Below, piece after piece: positions 5,216 through 5,715 of a stretch of 5,715 nucleotides of DNA. The notes beneath the pieces are model-generated. The model did not search any database. It was not told the origin of the DNA and saw only the letters and a list, made by a program, of their open reading frames with translations. Positions within the stretch are counted from its first letter, which is position 1. Every line of letters begins with the position of its first letter. The stretch covers positions 1-5,715 of the forward strand of contig URRN01000134.1 of NCBI GenBank assembly GCA_900550185.1, read 5' to 3'. Source of the DNA: an uncultured Collinsella sp. Its GTDB lineage: Bacteria > Actinomycetota > Coriobacteriia > Coriobacteriales > Coriobacteriaceae. The translations under genes and the position numbers were made by a program.

Positions 5216-5579
5216 GGGGGCGACTGGTTTCGACACGATAGCTCTGAGAGAGGAAGCAAGCCGAGGTCTCCTCGCCTCGTTAAACAGGGGTACCGTCAAA
5301 TTGAATTGACAACAACTCTTCTTTTGAGCCTATGGCTCTCGCTGCTTAGTTTATAGCGGCGCGTCAACCCGGTGATTTCCCCGACACCGGCGCGACGTCA
5401 TGTTAGGGGAATGCTCCTGCGCACGTAATCGGTATGGCGCGGGCTAAGACCGAACCGGTTGGGATGCCGCGAGCGTGTCGCTGCGCGCAAAGCGTCCGAG
5501 ACTAAATCAGCGACTGAGCTTGGAGATGCCAATCAGGGGGCTTTCGTGGACCGGAGTTCGATTCTCCGCGCCTCCACCA
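5216..5579 (+). ncRNA. ssrA: tmRNA (transfer-messenger RNA)
   Basis: This is a complete one-piece tmRNA of 364 nt that rescues stalled ribosomes with SmpB and tags the unfinished protein for proteolysis. The 5' end GGGGGCG (5216-5222) pairs with CGCCTCC (5569-5575). Its third pair is G-U, the alanine identity signal read by alanyl-tRNA synthetase. The T-arm is CGGAG-TTCGATT-CTCCG (5552-5568), and ACCA (5576-5579) is encoded. Pseudoknots are visible. PK1 has stems 5262-5266/5275-5279 and 5268-5272/5286-5290. A second after the tag has stems 5369-5374/5385-5390 and 5377-5382/5406-5411. A likely third has stems 5429-5433/5449-5453 and 5438-5442/5467-5471. AGCTC (5240-5244) and GAGCT (5516-5520) may close helix P2. 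The ends are mature ends inferred from pairing; the primary transcript starts further upstream. Confidence 0.97.
5308..5349 (+). other. tmRNA proteolysis-tag reading frame, DNNSSFEPMALAA
   Basis: From GAC (5308-5310) the frame reads DNNSSFEPMALAA and stops at TAG (5347-5349). The ALAA end is the normal degron recognised by ClpXP-type proteases. An in-frame TGA at 5302-5304 means the tag can start only at ATT 5305 or GAC 5308. GAC is preferred because aspartate or alanine resume codons are usual. With the alanine charged on tmRNA the added peptide is A-DNNSSFEPMALAA. Confidence 0.85.
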
Positions 5580-5588
5580 TAAGCAACA

Positions 5589-5621
5589 GGCAGGTAGATA
5601 TTCGTATCTACCTGCCTTTTT
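5589..5621 (+). terminator. Strong intrinsic terminator of ssrA
   Basis: GGCAGGTAGATA (5589-5600) and its exact complement (5605-5616) form a 12-bp stem with a TTCG loop. TTTTT (5617-5621) and further T-rich sequence follow. It begins 10 bp after the encoded CCA. Confidence 0.95.
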
Positions 5622-5636
5622 ATTTCTAATCCGTAC

Positions 5637-5653
5637 CGCGGAGAATCGAACTC
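5637..5653 (-). repeat. 17-bp inverted copy of the tmRNA 3' end
   Basis: This segment is the exact reverse complement of 5554-5570, which is the T-arm and start of the 3' acceptor strand of tmRNA (read on the minus strand: GAGTTCGATTCTCCGCG). The match ends sharply on both sides. No other tRNA-like part surrounds it, so it is a fragment and not a gene. A remnant attachment site is one reading. Confidence 0.8.
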
Positions 5654-5662
5654 TATGCAGGG

Positions 5663-5702
5663 CGCGGGCGTAAAGAAAACGCGTAAGCGTTTTTAGCCCG
5701 CG
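5663..5702. repeat. Nested hairpin at the window end
   Basis: The outer arms CGCGGGC (5663-5669) and GCCCGCG (5696-5702) enclose the inner hairpin AAAACGC-GTAA-GCGTTTT (5676-5693). The A-run before and T-run after the inner stem could give weak termination on either strand. It may also be a dispersed REP-like element. The rest of 5622-5715 shows no supportable gene. Confidence 0.5.
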
Positions 5703-5715
5703 GGCGAGGACGCCG

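Noticed and set aside
5153..5356. Open + strand frame across the start of ssrA
   Set aside because: It overlaps tmRNA in a different frame from the tag, and has no ribosome site or recognisable protein.
5630..5660. A minus-strand tRNA or second tmRNA gene at the inverted T-arm copy
   Set aside because: Only the T-loop and one side of its stem match; there is no intact 5-bp T-stem, no acceptor partner and no CCA.
1..5715. CRISPR array, insertion sequence or prophage genes
   Set aside because: No regularly spaced repeats, transposase, integrase or phage structural gene is visible on either strand.

Overview
The window is a GC-rich bacterial chromosome segment. Its closely packed genes, GTG starts, purine-rich Shine-Dalgarno sites and a tmRNA tag ending in ALAA fit an actinobacterium. 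The protein style most resembles Coriobacteriia such as Collinsella. That assignment is an inference from memory, not a search result.

Layout, left to right. (1) 1-939, +: the C-terminal part of a half-size ABC exporter, cut by the window edge, with all ATPase motifs intact. (2) 940-1134: a short hairpin, a good sigma-70-type promoter (971-999), a 20-bp near-palindrome at the predicted transcription start (1007-1026), and a leader with several small hairpins. (3) 1135-3474, +: a two-gene operon made of an 81-residue membrane-anchored protein and a 691-residue P1B-type metal-transporting ATPase, closed by a strong terminator (3499-3544). The pair has the same gene order, and recalled sequence resemblance, as the mycobacterial PacL1-CtpC metal-efflux pair. 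It is probably a Zn or Mn (or similar divalent metal) exporter. (4) 3549-4483, +: a self-contained toxin-antitoxin locus with a promoter overlain by GCTAGC operator repeats, a RelB/DinJ-like ribbon-helix-helix antitoxin, and a PIN-domain toxin whose GTG start overlaps the antitoxin stop. (5) 4496-4532: a hairpin between convergent genes. (6) 4542-4976, -: an unrecognised acidic helical protein that appears to be an internal duplication. (7) 4977-5215: a divergent promoter region with a perfect 12-bp palindrome and small hairpins. (8) 5216-5579, +: ssrA (tmRNA), complete, with tag DNNSSFEPMALAA, encoded CCA, a G-U pair in the acceptor stem and visible pseudoknots, then a strong terminator (5589-5621). 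(9) 5637-5715: a 17-bp exact inverted copy of the tmRNA T-arm/acceptor region and a nested hairpin. There is no supported gene here.

How the parts work together. The small protein and the ATPase probably act as one membrane complex, controlled through the promoter/operator at 971-1026. The toxin-antitoxin pair should repress itself through its own operators. tmRNA is a housekeeping ribosome-rescue RNA, and its 3' end is a classic integration site, so the inverted copy just downstream is of interest. The most noteworthy material is the actinobacterial-style metal-efflux pair with atypical metal-site residues and its candidate operator. No CRISPR array, insertion sequence or prophage gene was seen.
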